Positions 36,026-44,019 of a stretch of DNA of 64,000 bases are shown here, piece by piece (within the stretch, counting starts at the first letter, position 1; each line of letters begins with the position of its first letter). The DNA is taken from NCBI RefSeq assembly GCF_000380165.1, contig NZ_KB904636.1:1-64000 (forward strand). The letters are read 5' to 3'. This DNA is from Wenjunlia vitaminophila DSM 41686 (GTDB lineage: Bacteria; Actinomycetota; Actinomycetes; Streptomycetales; Streptomycetaceae). The position numbers were made by a program, and so were the translations under genes. The notes beneath the pieces were generated by a model. That model was not told where the DNA came from and searched no databases. It saw only the letters and a program-made list of their open reading frames with translations.

Positions 36026-36356
36026 TGAGGAAGTGCGTGGCCCAGCGCCACTGACGGACGAGGACGCCGCCATGTACGCCAGTTGGTTCAGGGCCCTGGC
36101 CGAGCCGGCCCGGGCCCGGCTGCTGAACCTGCTGGCCATCGAGCGCAGGCCGATGGCCGTACGGGAGATCGTGGAGTGCTGCACGATCGGCCAGTCCACC
36201 GTGTCACATCACCTGAAGATCCTGACCGAGGCGAGGTTCGTCCTCTCCGAGCGGCGCGGCACCTCGACCCTCTACAGGGTCAACGAAACCTGCCTGGAGC
36301 GCCTCCCTGCCGCCGTGCGCACCATCATGGGACAGGAACCCCACCGTGCCCGCTGA
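36021..36356 (+). CDS. arsR: ArsR-family regulator (second copy)
   Basis: A 111-residue winged-helix regulator. MYASWFRALAEPARARLLNL starts the DNA-binding domain, followed by VREIVECCTIGQSTVSHHLK with paired Cys directly before the recognition helix, and wing SERRGTSTLYRVN. The vicinal Cys-Cys is a candidate arsenite- or metal-sensing site different from the other two ArsR proteins here. No ribosome binding site precedes ATG 36021. The stop lies inside the acetyltransferase gene, whose GTG starts 11 bases earlier, so the pair is coupled. Confidence 0.87.
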   Translation: MNEEVRGPAPLTDEDAAMYASWFRALAEPARARLLNLLAIERRPMAVREIVECCTIGQSTVSHHLKILTEARFVLSERRGTSTLYRVNETCLERLPAAVRTIMGQEPHRAR

Positions 36357-36852
36357 GCAGCCGCTGATCATTCCCATGACCCCCGCCCACGCGGCGTCGG
36401 TGCTCGGGATCTACCAGTTGGGGATCGATGAGGGGAACGCCACCTTCGAGACCCAGGCGCCGAACTGGGCCGCTTTCGACGCGGCCAGGTTGCCCCGACA
36501 CCGTTTCGTGGCCGTGGAGCCCGGCGGCGAGCAGGTTCTGGGCTGGGTTGCCGCGAGCAGGGTCTCCGACCGGTGCGCGTACGCGGGGGTGGTCGAGCAC
36601 TCGGTGTACGTGCACCCCACAGCCCGCCGCCGGGGTGTCGCCCGGGCCCTGCTCAACGCCCTCATCACCTCCACCGAGACGGCGGGCGTCTGGACCATCC
36701 AGTCCGGAGTCTTCCCGGAGAACGCGGCCAGCCTCGCCGTCCACGCCCGCGCGGGTTTCCGCGCCATCGGTACCCGTGAACGCATCGGCCGTCACCACGG
36801 CACCTGGCGCGACGTGATCCTCGTCGAGCGCCGAAGCCCACATATCGCGTAG
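36346..36852 (+). CDS. arsN: ArsN/PAT-type GNAT acetyltransferase
   Basis: A 168-residue GNAT enzyme resembling phosphinothricin acetyltransferase and ArsN1, which acetylates the arsenical antibiotic arsinothricin. GIYQLGIDEGNATFETQAP near the N-terminus is the family signature. The acetyl-CoA pyrophosphate loop is VYVHPTARRRGVARALL (about 85-101), and GFRAIGTRERIG follows. GTG 36346 overlaps the second arsR. Coupling to an arsenic repressor favours an arsenical over phosphinothricin as substrate, but this is inference; both are chemically similar. Confidence 0.8.
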   Translation: MPAEQPLIIPMTPAHAASVLGIYQLGIDEGNATFETQAPNWAAFDAARLPRHRFVAVEPGGEQVLGWVAASRVSDRCAYAGVVEHSVYVHPTARRRGVARALLNALITSTETAGVWTIQSGVFPENAASLAVHARAGFRAIGTRERIGRHHGTWRDVILVERRSPHIA

Positions 36853-37174
36853 GGCCCGAAGCCCTCTCCCCCTCAGGGGCAGAGCACACAGGCGTGGCCG
36901 CCGAGGGCTGCGGGAGACGGCGGCCGGTTCCCGGGCGGGGCGTGCGTGAGTACCGCCTCGCCGCCAGGTGCGCCGTGGCGCCGGTCGGGCCCGTCCACGT
37001 GGAAAGAGAGGCCGGAAGAGCGCGAGTGGGGACTGGCGGTTGCCATCACGGCGATGCGGAGGCGCCCCAGGACTAGTTCGATTAGATGAATGTCTATGTT
37101 GACGCTCATTGATGCAGGTGTCATGCTGGCCACAGAGTCCATTGATGGTTGTCGAAATACATGAGGGAGTGGCC
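36853..37174. other. Upstream region of Cys-tailed flavoprotein gene
   Basis: About 320 bp with no gene. Contains the shared motif at 37080-37102 just ahead of the flavoprotein start. Confidence 0.45.
37080..37102. promoter_or_regulatory. Second copy of the ArsR-type operator motif
   Basis: GATTAGATGAAT followed by one variable base and TCTATGTTGA: 22 of 23 positions identical to 35502-35524. Here the opposite palindrome arm is poorly kept. Confidence 0.55.
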
Positions 37175-38575
37175 GTGACCGTGCTTGCCACCACCGAGCT
37201 GCCCGTCGTCGTGGTCGGAGCTGGGCCCTCCGGTCTGGCTGCTGCCGCCCACCTGATCGACCGGGGCATCGAGCCCTTGGTCCTGGAGGCTGGGCAGGCC
37301 GCCGGGGCGGCGGTGCGCGACTGGTCGCACGTGCGGCTGTTCTCCACGTGGGGCGAGGTCGTCGACCCCGCTGCCGAGAAGCTCCTGGCACCCACCGGCT
37401 GGGTCAAGCCCGACCCAGCGACCCATCCTTCCGGCGGGGACTGGGCCGATACGTACTTGCAGCCGCTCGCCGACGTCCTTGGCGACCGCGTCCGCTTCGG
37501 CGCCACTGTCACCGGCGTCTCGCGCGCCGGCCGGGACCGGATCGTCGACGCCGACCGCGAAGCACAGCCGTTCGTCGTTCACGTCAGCCACGCCGATGGC
37601 CGCGAGGAACGGGCCCTGGCCCGGGCGGTCATCGACGCCTCCGGCACGTGGAGTACCCCCAGCCCCGCCGGGGCCAGCGGCCTGCCTGCCCTGGGGGAGC
37701 GCACCGCCGCCGACCGGATCACCTATCGCGTGCCGGACTTCAAGGACCACGCCGTCCAGGCCCGGTACGCGGGCAAGCGCACCGCGGTGATCGGCTCCGG
37801 CGCCTCCGCCTTCACCGCTCTGGCCCACCTCGCCGACCTCGCCACGTCCAAGGAAGGCGCCGGGACCAAGGCCGTGTGGATCCTGCGCCGGGGCATCTCC
37901 GGCTCCACCTTCGGGGGCGGCACCGCCGACCAGTTGCCCGCTCGCGGCGCCCTGGGGCTCGCGGCGAAGGCCGCCGTCGACAACGGGCACGCCGACGCGG
38001 TCACGGGGTTCCGGACCGAGGCGATCGAGCGCGACGCCGACGGCCGCTTGGTCATCGTCGCCGAAGACCGCCGGCGCCTCGACCCCGTCGACGAGGTGAT
38101 CGTGCTGACCGGTTTCCGCCCCGACCTCAGTTTCCTGTCCGAGCTCCGGCTCGTTCTCGACGAACGCCTCCAGGCCCCGGTCCAGCTCGCCCCCCTCATC
38201 GATCCCAACCAGCACTCCTGTGGCACCGTCTACCCCCACGGTCACCGCGAGCTCTCCCACCCCGAACAGGGCGTCTACCTCGTCGGGATGAAGTCCTACG
38301 GCCGCGCCCCCACCTTCTTGGCCATGACCGGTTACGAGCAGGTCCGCTCCGTCGCCGCCGCGCTCGCCGGTGACTTCGACTCCGCCGACAACGTCGAACT
38401 CACCCTGCCCGAGACCGGGGTCTGCGGCGGCGCCGGACTGTTCGACACCCCCGACGCCCAGCAGGCCGACGGTGGCGGCTGCTGCGCCGCGCCCGAACTC
38501 GCGCAGCTCGGCGCCCCGGCCGCGGTAGCGACGGCCACCCGGGAGGCGCCAGCGGGTGGCTGCTGCGGCTCGTGA
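37175..38575 (+). CDS. FAD-dependent oxidoreductase with Cys-Cys tail (ars-linked)
   Basis: A 466-residue flavoprotein. VVVVGAGPSGLAAAAHLIDR binds FAD near the N-terminus, and AVIGSGASAFTALAHLADLA near 210 is the second dinucleotide fold. VRLFSTWGEVVDPAAEKLL and YLVGMKSYGRAPTFL are further blocks. The C-terminus is unusual: CGGAGLF, then GGGCCAAPE and a final GGCCGS, giving five Cys in the last 55 residues, a plausible thiol site for As(III). GTG 37175 is preferred because GAGGGAG lies five bases upstream; earlier in-frame ATGs (37145) lack one. It is controlled from the motif at 37080-37102. The reaction is unknown; it is a distant relative of the two shorter flavoproteins. Confidence 0.8.
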   Translation: MTVLATTELPVVVVGAGPSGLAAAAHLIDRGIEPLVLEAGQAAGAAVRDWSHVRLFSTWGEVVDPAAEKLLAPTGWVKPDPATHPSGGDWADTYLQPLADVLGDRVRFGATVTGVSRAGRDRIVDADREAQPFVVHVSHADGREERALARAVIDASGTWSTPSPAGASGLPALGERTAADRITYRVPDFKDHAVQARYAGKRTAVIGSGASAFTALAHLADLATSKEGAGTKAVWILRRGISGSTFGGGTADQLPARGALGLAAKAAVDNGHADAVTGFRTEAIERDADGRLVIVAEDRRRLDPVDEVIVLTGFRPDLSFLSELRLVLDERLQAPVQLAPLIDPNQHSCGTVYPHGHRELSHPEQGVYLVGMKSYGRAPTFLAMTGYEQVRSVAAALAGDFDSADNVELTLPETGVCGGAGLFDTPDAQQADGGGCCAAPELAQLGAPAAVATATREAPAGGCCGS

Positions 38576-38839
38576 CCACCCCGGCAGCACCCACACGCGG
38601 GACCGCGACCAGGCCAGGACACCGGTCGCGGCCCCCGCACCACCCTGCTCGTCCTTCGCATCACGCCTCGCCGGCGCACTGGTGACCTACGTCTTCACAC
38701 ACGCCCCGGCGCTGCACGCACCGTGGCCCCGCGCCCGGACCCGGCCGGGCGTTCCTGCTGCCCGCGGTCGCCTTCACTGGGCCGGCCTTCGCAACGTTCG
38801 TGGTTGTCCTCGAACGCGGGAACACCGCCCAGCAGGGCA
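38576..38839. other. Possible transporter fragment downstream of flavoprotein
   Basis: Plus-strand codons around 38740-38815 read FLLPAVAFTGPAFATFVVVL, which looks like one or two helices of a membrane transporter without a frame around it. Nothing else is recognised. Confidence 0.3.
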
Positions 38840-39120
38840 GCAGCTTCGACCAACGACCCCAGGTACGCCCACTGCGCACCCGTGGGACAGCCGGCAAGGT
38901 CCGGGCCAACCCCAGCCGGTAGACCCCAGCAGCTTCCCGACAGCCGGATCGACCAGCCCACCCCAGGTGGAGAGCAACCCCACATGCCCCCACTCCCCCA
39001 CCCGCACCGGACCCGGCCCCCACAACCAGCAGCCCCCACCCAACAACGTGAGCCGCAGCAGCCAGCCCGACAGGACCGGCACCAACAGCGACAACCGGCA
39101 GACCAGCGCGCTCGGACACG
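38840..39120 (-). pseudogene. Inverted remnant of the Cys-tailed flavoprotein N-terminus
   Basis: On the minus strand, LPVVAVGAGPVGLAAAAHVV corresponds to LPVVVVGAGPSGLAAAAHLI of the intact gene at 37175. In a second frame, HVGLLSTWGGLVDPAVGKLL corresponds to HVRLFSTWGEVVDPAAEKLL, followed by GSTGW. Spacing and order are kept, but the frame is broken and the rest of the gene is missing. It faces the intact gene, so it is an inverted, decayed second copy. Confidence 0.65.
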
Positions 39121-39273
39121 AACACCCTCACCGATTCACAGGTCATCGACGGGCCGCACGCCACCCCCCACTTTGACTCACTCAGAACAGATATCTCTCG
39201 AAGCAAAGGTGGCGGTGTACGCAGAGGGGGGCGGTGCGAGCGGCCCGCGACGCTCCTTGCTCCCCCCATTGCT

Positions 39274-39287
39274 TTGACATATGTCAA
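39274..39287. promoter_or_regulatory. Perfect palindromic operator of third arsR
   Basis: TTGACATATGTCAA, a 14-bp perfect palindrome ending 9 bp before ATG 39297. Its placement fits autorepression by the ArsR protein. Confidence 0.65.
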
Positions 39288-39296
39288 CATAGGCGT

Positions 39297-39656
39297 ATGT
39301 CCACCACCAGGCAGCTCCAGGTACTCCAGTCGGGCGTCGAGCCGTGCTGCCCACCGCTGACCGAACGCCCCTTCACCGCCGTGGAGGCCGAACGCGCCGC
39401 CGCGATGTTCAAGGCCCTGGGTGATCCGGTTCGCCTGCGACTGTTCACCGCGGTCGCCTCGCACGAGAACGGGGAGGCGTGCGTGTGCGACATCTCCGAC
39501 GTGGGCGTCTCCCAGCCGACCGTCTCCCACCACCTGAAGAAGCTCAAAGAAGCCGGCCTGCTCACCTCCGAACGCCGCGGCACCTGGGTCTTCTACCGCG
39601 TGGAGCCCTCCGTCCTGGCCGCGATGAGTCACCTGTTCGCCATCCCCGCCACGTAA
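39297..39656 (+). CDS. arsR: ArsR-family regulator (third copy, CVCD type)
   Basis: A 119-residue repressor. FKALGDPVRLRLFTAVA starts the fold. ACVCDISDVGVSQPTVSHHL joins the classic ELCVCDL-like arsenite-binding pair to the recognition helix. An additional CC pair at about residues 18-19 may complete a three-thiol site. The wing is ERRGTWVFYRVEP. ATG 39297 is chosen because the palindrome at 39274-39287 lies just upstream; a longer frame adds nothing conserved. A short frame of unknown function follows three bases after the stop. Confidence 0.9.
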   Translation: MSTTRQLQVLQSGVEPCCPPLTERPFTAVEAERAAAMFKALGDPVRLRLFTAVASHENGEACVCDISDVGVSQPTVSHHLKKLKEAGLLTSERRGTWVFYRVEPSVLAAMSHLFAIPAT

Positions 39657-39658
39657 AG

Positions 39659-39934
39659 ATGGCGCCGCCCCCCGCACTGCTCGCCTCCTTGCCCGCAGGC
39701 CGGTTGGCGGACTGGCACTTCGCCCGGCTCGCCGCCACCCGCGGGGCCGGTCTCGCGGCCGGCGACGAACTGGTCGAGGTCGCGATGATGGAGACACTGC
39801 ACGGAGAAGGGGGCGGCGACTCCGAAGGCAGTTACCGCGTGCACGACCCTCGGCGACGACAGCCGCTGAGTGGGTCGCCAAAGAGCAGAAGCGTCTTGTC
39901 TGGGCGATCGACCGTGCGCGAAACCTCGGACTGA
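39659..39934 (+). CDS. Short frame coupled to arsR, probably truncated
   Basis: A 91-residue frame starting two bases after the arsR stop. The first 50 residues (ALLASLPAGRLADWHFARLA, then AGDELVEVAMMETLHGEG) look coding and helical. After about residue 55 the composition changes where the TPR-regulator fragment begins in another frame. Most likely it is the 5' end of an arsR-linked gene cut by a recombination junction near 39850. Family unknown. Confidence 0.35.
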   Translation: MAPPPALLASLPAGRLADWHFARLAATRGAGLAAGDELVEVAMMETLHGEGGGDSEGSYRVHDPRRRQPLSGSPKSRSVLSGRSTVRETSD

Positions 39935-41174
39935 TCACAGTGGCGGCGGAGATCGGGGAGGCGCTGTCGTACTTCCTCGACGACATCACTCTGGACCCGA
40001 ACTCCGCCGACTGGCTCTTCAACGCTCCCGGGGAGAGACGGCCGCGGGTGCTGGCCGGGCTCCGCAGGGCACGCGCGAGGGATGCCCTGGCCGAGGGTCA
40101 CCCGGACAGGGCGCTTTCGCTGCTGGCCTCGAACAGCGAAGATGCAGCGGAGAGCTCCGGGGACCGGGTCTCATGGGCCCGGGACGCGATGGTCGTCGCC
40201 CGGGCGCACTCCGTGAAGGGCGACTACCGGGCCGCCCTCGACCGCATGACGATCGCCGCGGACCGGCTCCGCTCGCTGGCGACTCCTGGCACACCCTCGG
40301 AGACCTTGAGCTGATGGGCGAGTTGCAGCGCTGGCGTGGGAAACCGGAGCTGGGCGAGCAGAGCCAGCGGGGGGCACTGCGAGTCGCCGAACACGCGGGT
40401 GACCTGAGGGCTCAGGCACCTCTGCGGCGCACCCTGGCTGAGACACTGGGCTGTCTGCGCCGTCCGTCGGAGGCGGCCCCGCTGCTGGAGTCGGCCAGGG
40501 ACGACTCCAGGCTCCTCGGCGACCGCCGCTGGGAAGGCGCCACCGAGTACGCCCTCGGCAAGATCTACCGGCTCCTCGGAGAGCGTCAGAAGGCAGTCGA
40601 CTGCTACAGCAGGGCAGAGGGCATCTTCGGCCCGATGGGCGAGCGGCTGTGGGTCGGCCGAGTGAACAACACCCGCATTCGCGTCCTCGCCGGCATGGGA
40701 CAGCTCGATGACGCCGCCGCCACCGCCCGCGAGGCGATCGCGCTGTTCGAGCAGCTCGGCAACGAAATGTGGGTGGCGCACACCCAGCGGGACGTCGGCT
40801 GGCTGCACCTGCGCGCTGGGCGTCCCCAGGACGCCGACGCCGAGGCACCGCTCACTCACGCCGTGGACGCCTGTGCCGTGGCTGGCGATGCCTACGCGGG
40901 CGCCATGGCGCGTCACCTGCGCGGTGTGGCCTACCGCGAAGTCGGCCGGTACCCGGAGGCCCATGCCGACTTCGACGCCGCGCTGGAGGTCTACAGGTCC
41001 GGCTCGTACGAGTGGAACGAGGCCCCGGTCGCCCACGACGTGATCCGCACCCTCCGGGTGGAAGGCCGCACCGAGGAGGCCGACGTCATGCACCGGGAGA
41101 CCTCCGTCGCCAACCCGATCTTTGACCGCACGCACGGCCGGGACGGAGCTGTCGCGGTGCCGGACGAGGACTGA
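39860..41174 (+). pseudogene. TPR-rich regulator, C-terminal part, frameshifted
   Basis: The coding signal starts abruptly with EWVAKEQKRLVWAIDRARNL in one frame and continues as SADWLFNAPGERRPRVLAG and helical hairpins. It then switches frame near 40285, where one missing G turns RSLGDSWHTLGDLELMG into two frames. The rest is an array of TPR-like repeats (YALGKIYRLLGERQKAVDCY, VLAGMGQLDDAAATAREAIA, GVAYREVGRYPEAHADFDAA), ending at a natural stop at 41174. This is the C-terminal module of an AfsR/NB-ARC-type regulator; the DNA-binding and ATPase parts are absent. Confidence 0.6.
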
Positions 41175-41216
41175 ACCAGCCGGAGACTGAACGTCCTGGT
41201 CCTACCGCGGGGCCAT

Positions 41217-41251
41217 GGTGCCCCGGGGCCAGCCAACGCCCCCGGGGCACC
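41217..41251. terminator. Hairpin between convergent genes
   Basis: A 12-bp perfect stem (GGTGCCCCGGGG with 41240-41251) and an 11-nt loop, between the TPR fragment and the convergent CGNR gene. Confidence 0.6.
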
Positions 41252-41433
41252 GGGCACCAATGCGACGAGGCTGCCGGCCCTCCGCCTCCACGACCCGCCC
41301 GGGCCCGGCGAAACGAGTACCGGGCCGCAGGTGGGGTCTGGCCGTAGACGGCGCGAACACCACTACAACACCGCGGGTATCGCCCTGTTGGCCCAGGTCA
41401 CCGGGCACACCGGCGGCACGGTCGAGAGCGCCC

Positions 41434-42084
41434 TCAGGGCCTGGCCTGAGCCATGCCGCCGGCCCGTTTCCTCTGGTAGTGGGTTCGGCCCTTGGCGGAA
41501 TTCCCGCAGGTGGCCATGTCGCACCATCGGCGGCGGCCACCCCGGGAACTGTCGATGAACACCCAGCCGCATCGCAGCCCGGGGCAGACACGGGTGCGTT
41601 CCAGTGGCAGCGCCCGGAGCAGATCGAATGCCTGTAGGGCCAGTTCGTGGTTGAGGTACTCGGCCCCGGACGTCCCGACGCTGACCTGGAGCTGCGGCCC
41701 GGTCCCGCGGACGGTGAGACGCGCACTGGCGACCGCGTGCTTCCAGTGGTCCTCGAACTGCTCAACCGCCCCCGCGGGATCTGGAGCGCCTTCGTGGATC
41801 AGCGCCGTGATCAGGTCGTGCAGAGCCTCGCGCAGCTCGCGGGTGCGGTCCAGGGCCAGCTTGGCCCTGCCGGGCTCGGTCTCGGCCAGCCGACGCAGGT
41901 CAGTGAGGTCGTCCGGGGTGAAGTGACCAGTGAGGGCGGCCCATTCCAGGACGCGCGGGTAGCCGTCGAGCCAGTCGATCGGCTCCGCGTCACGCGCCGT
42001 GACCGTGTTCACCAGGTCGATGACGATATGCCCGCCGACCAGGTCACGACTCCTGAAGGTGTGAGGCTGGATGTTTCCCGTCAC
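41434..42084 (-). CDS. CGNR zinc-finger (ABATE domain) putative regulator
   Basis: A 216-residue protein. The N-terminal ABATE domain (GGHIVIDLVNTVTARDAEPI, DWLDGYPRVLEWAALTG) is followed by a C-terminal CGNR zinc finger with RVCPGLRCGWVFIDSSRGG and RRWCDMATCGN; the four Cys coordinate Zn. Proteins of this build are presumed stress-linked transcription factors. GTG 42084 is preferred: GAGGAGGGC lies upstream and the longer frame adds an Arg-rich tail. It is divergent from the arginase-like gene with a 95-bp gap, so it may regulate that pair. Confidence 0.85.
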   Translation of the reverse strand: MTGNIQPHTFRSRDLVGGHIVIDLVNTVTARDAEPIDWLDGYPRVLEWAALTGHFTPDDLTDLRRLAETEPGRAKLALDRTRELREALHDLITALIHEGAPDPAGAVEQFEDHWKHAVASARLTVRGTGPQLQVSVGTSGAEYLNHELALQAFDLLRALPLERTRVCPGLRCGWVFIDSSRGGRRRWCDMATCGNSAKGRTHYQRKRAGGMAQARP

Positions 42085-42179
42085 GCGTGACCGCCCTCCT
42101 CGAGCTTGCCTCATTCCATCCAACCAGTGTACTGATGTTATCCGGTTTGAATACCTCGCTCAGCTGACAGGAGACACCC

Positions 42180-43097
42180 ATGGCTGCCGCCGTCGAGCTC
42201 ATCGCGGCCCCCTGGAATATCGGCCTACGACCGCCCTGGCCGGGGCGTGAACCCGGAACGTGGCGGACCCCCCAAGCACTGCTGTCGGCGGGGCTGGAAG
42301 CACGTCTGCGGCCGGCCCGGGTGGCACAGCTCGACCGTCCGCCCTACGAGTTCGACGCGCAGCCGGCGACCCGCATCCGCAACGGGGTGACCATCCGCGA
42401 GCACGCGCTGCGGCTCGGCGAGGCGGTCCAGTCCGCGCTCGCCGCCTCCCGGTTCGCGCTCGTGCTGGGCGGCGACTGCAGCATCCTGCTGGGGTGCCTG
42501 CTGGGGGCCCGGCGTCAGGGGCGCTGCGGCCTGGTTCACCTCGACGGACACAGCGACTTCCGTCACCCCGGCAACTACGACACCGCTTCGTCCCTCGGCT
42601 CGGCGGCTGGAATGGACCTGGCCCTGGCCACCGGCCGTGGTGAGCTGCTGCTCACCCACTGGCCGGTGGTGGGCCGACCACTGGTCGCCGACCAGGACGT
42701 GATCCAGATCGGCGACCGGGAGGAGGCGGAGGAGGAGGCACCCCCGGTCACCCGGTTCACCGCCCAGGAGATCCAGCGGATCGGCATCGCCGATCTGGGC
42801 GAGCGGGTCATCCGCCGCCTGGAGCAGCGCGAGCTCGACCGCGTCTGGCTCCACCTCGACCTCGATGTGCTCGACGAACGCGTCCTGCCTGCGGTGGACT
42901 CCCCGGGGCGTCCGGGCCTGGACTTCCCCCAGCTCGCCGAACTCCTCTCGACCCTCACCGGCACCGGCCGGGTGGTAGGGCTCGACGTCGCCATCTACGA
43001 TCCGGAACTCGACCCGGACGGTGCCCACGCCGCTCCCATCGTCGACTGCCTCGCCTCCGCCCTGACCCCGCTCACGACCGTGGGGACGCACACGTGA
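42180..43097 (+). CDS. Arginase/agmatinase-superfamily protein
   Basis: A 305-residue ureohydrolase-fold protein. Metal-binding motifs are present in altered form: LGGDCS (about 98-103) where most members have GGDHS, VHLDGHSDF (about 120-128) where most have DAHxD, and LHLDLDVLD (about 220-228) for SxDxDxxDP. The His-to-Cys change may alter metal preference or signal a special subfamily. ATG 42180 follows CAGGAGA. The stop overlaps the GTG of the next gene, so both are co-translated. Substrate unknown; guanidino or formimino compounds are the family norm. Confidence 0.82.
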   Translation: MAAAVELIAAPWNIGLRPPWPGREPGTWRTPQALLSAGLEARLRPARVAQLDRPPYEFDAQPATRIRNGVTIREHALRLGEAVQSALAASRFALVLGGDCSILLGCLLGARRQGRCGLVHLDGHSDFRHPGNYDTASSLGSAAGMDLALATGRGELLLTHWPVVGRPLVADQDVIQIGDREEAEEEAPPVTRFTAQEIQRIGIADLGERVIRRLEQRELDRVWLHLDLDVLDERVLPAVDSPGRPGLDFPQLAELLSTLTGTGRVVGLDVAIYDPELDPDGAHAAPIVDCLASALTPLTTVGTHT

Positions 43098-43603
43098 AGA
43101 CGCTGCTCGCCGACGGCCCCAGCAACCTGTACGCGACCGAGATGGAACAGTTCGGGCGTCTGACTGGACACTGGGCAACCGAGATCACTTACTACCCCAC
43201 CAACGGCTCACCAGCCCGCCGCGTCAGCGGCGAATGGGAGTTCAGCTACGCGCTGGAGGGCAGAGCCGTCCTGGATGTCTGGCAATGGCCAGCGCGCGAG
43301 GAAATCCTCACCGCGGACCGCGCCGCGGACCAGGAGTGCGGGCTGTGCGTACGCATCTGGGATCCGCGCCTACAACTGTGGCGGTTCACCTTCCACGGCA
43401 CCGCCCACGGCGACCAGGTCCACATGTACGCCCGCCAGATCGACGACGAGATCGTCATGGAACGCGCCGTTGGCAGCGACCTCATCCGCTGGACCTTCAC
43501 CGACATCACCACCGGCACCTTCCACTGGCGCAACGAACGATCAACCGACGGCGGACACACCTGGCGGCTCGACCAGGAGGTCAGCGCCCGCCGCCTGCAC
43601 TGA
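43094..43603 (+). CDS. DUF1579-like hypothetical protein
   Basis: A 169-residue soluble protein coupled to the arginase-like gene by a GTGA overlap. It reads as a beta-barrel with repeated Trp and charged strands: EQFGRLTGHWATEITYYP, GEWEFSYALEGRAVLDVW, RIWDPRLQLWRFTF, FHWRNERSTDGGHTWRL. This pattern recalls DUF1579 and related lipocalin-like proteins. No catalytic motif is seen. Its role is probably tied to the arginase-like enzyme. Confidence 0.7.
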   Translation: MKTLLADGPSNLYATEMEQFGRLTGHWATEITYYPTNGSPARRVSGEWEFSYALEGRAVLDVWQWPAREEILTADRAADQECGLCVRIWDPRLQLWRFTFHGTAHGDQVHMYARQIDDEIVMERAVGSDLIRWTFTDITTGTFHWRNERSTDGGHTWRLDQEVSARRLH

Positions 43604-44019
43604 CGGACCCCGGCGCAACGGTCAGGGCCACCATCGGCGGGGGGCGCCACGCATCGACGGTTCTGCTCGACGCTCCAGGTGGCCGTCTCGGCCCGCGCAC
43701 ACCACTTCCCGGGGTTTCGCCAACGTCTCCTGGCGCGTCGATCGTGCCGAGACCGCGGGGGAACTCGCGAGCTCCGCCGCAGAACAGGTCCGGCAGCACA
43801 TCGCGCAGGCACAGCGCCTGGCACAGTCGCCGGACGGCCCCGGATGTGACGTAGCCGTTGCGGTGAGCGGCACGTGGCGGCCGGTGCCGCCGGTCGATCG
43901 GCGCCGGCGCGCACGGGCCCCTACAACGCCGGAGTTCAGCAGCGTCACCACACCGACCAGCCTGACGGCACTGGATCTTCCCCACCGGTGACGTCGAAGC
44001 GACACCGGCGCCTGGCTCG
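43604..44019. other. Intergenic stretch without recognisable gene
   Basis: About 415 bp between the DUF1579-like gene and the convergent membrane-protein pair. Open frames exist on both strands but no family, start signal or hairpin could be supported. Confidence 0.4.

Noticed and set aside
37121-38596. A 491-residue minus-strand frame opposite the Cys-tailed flavoprotein
   Set aside because: Gly/Val-rich antisense frame; the plus strand carries two dinucleotide-binding folds and wins.
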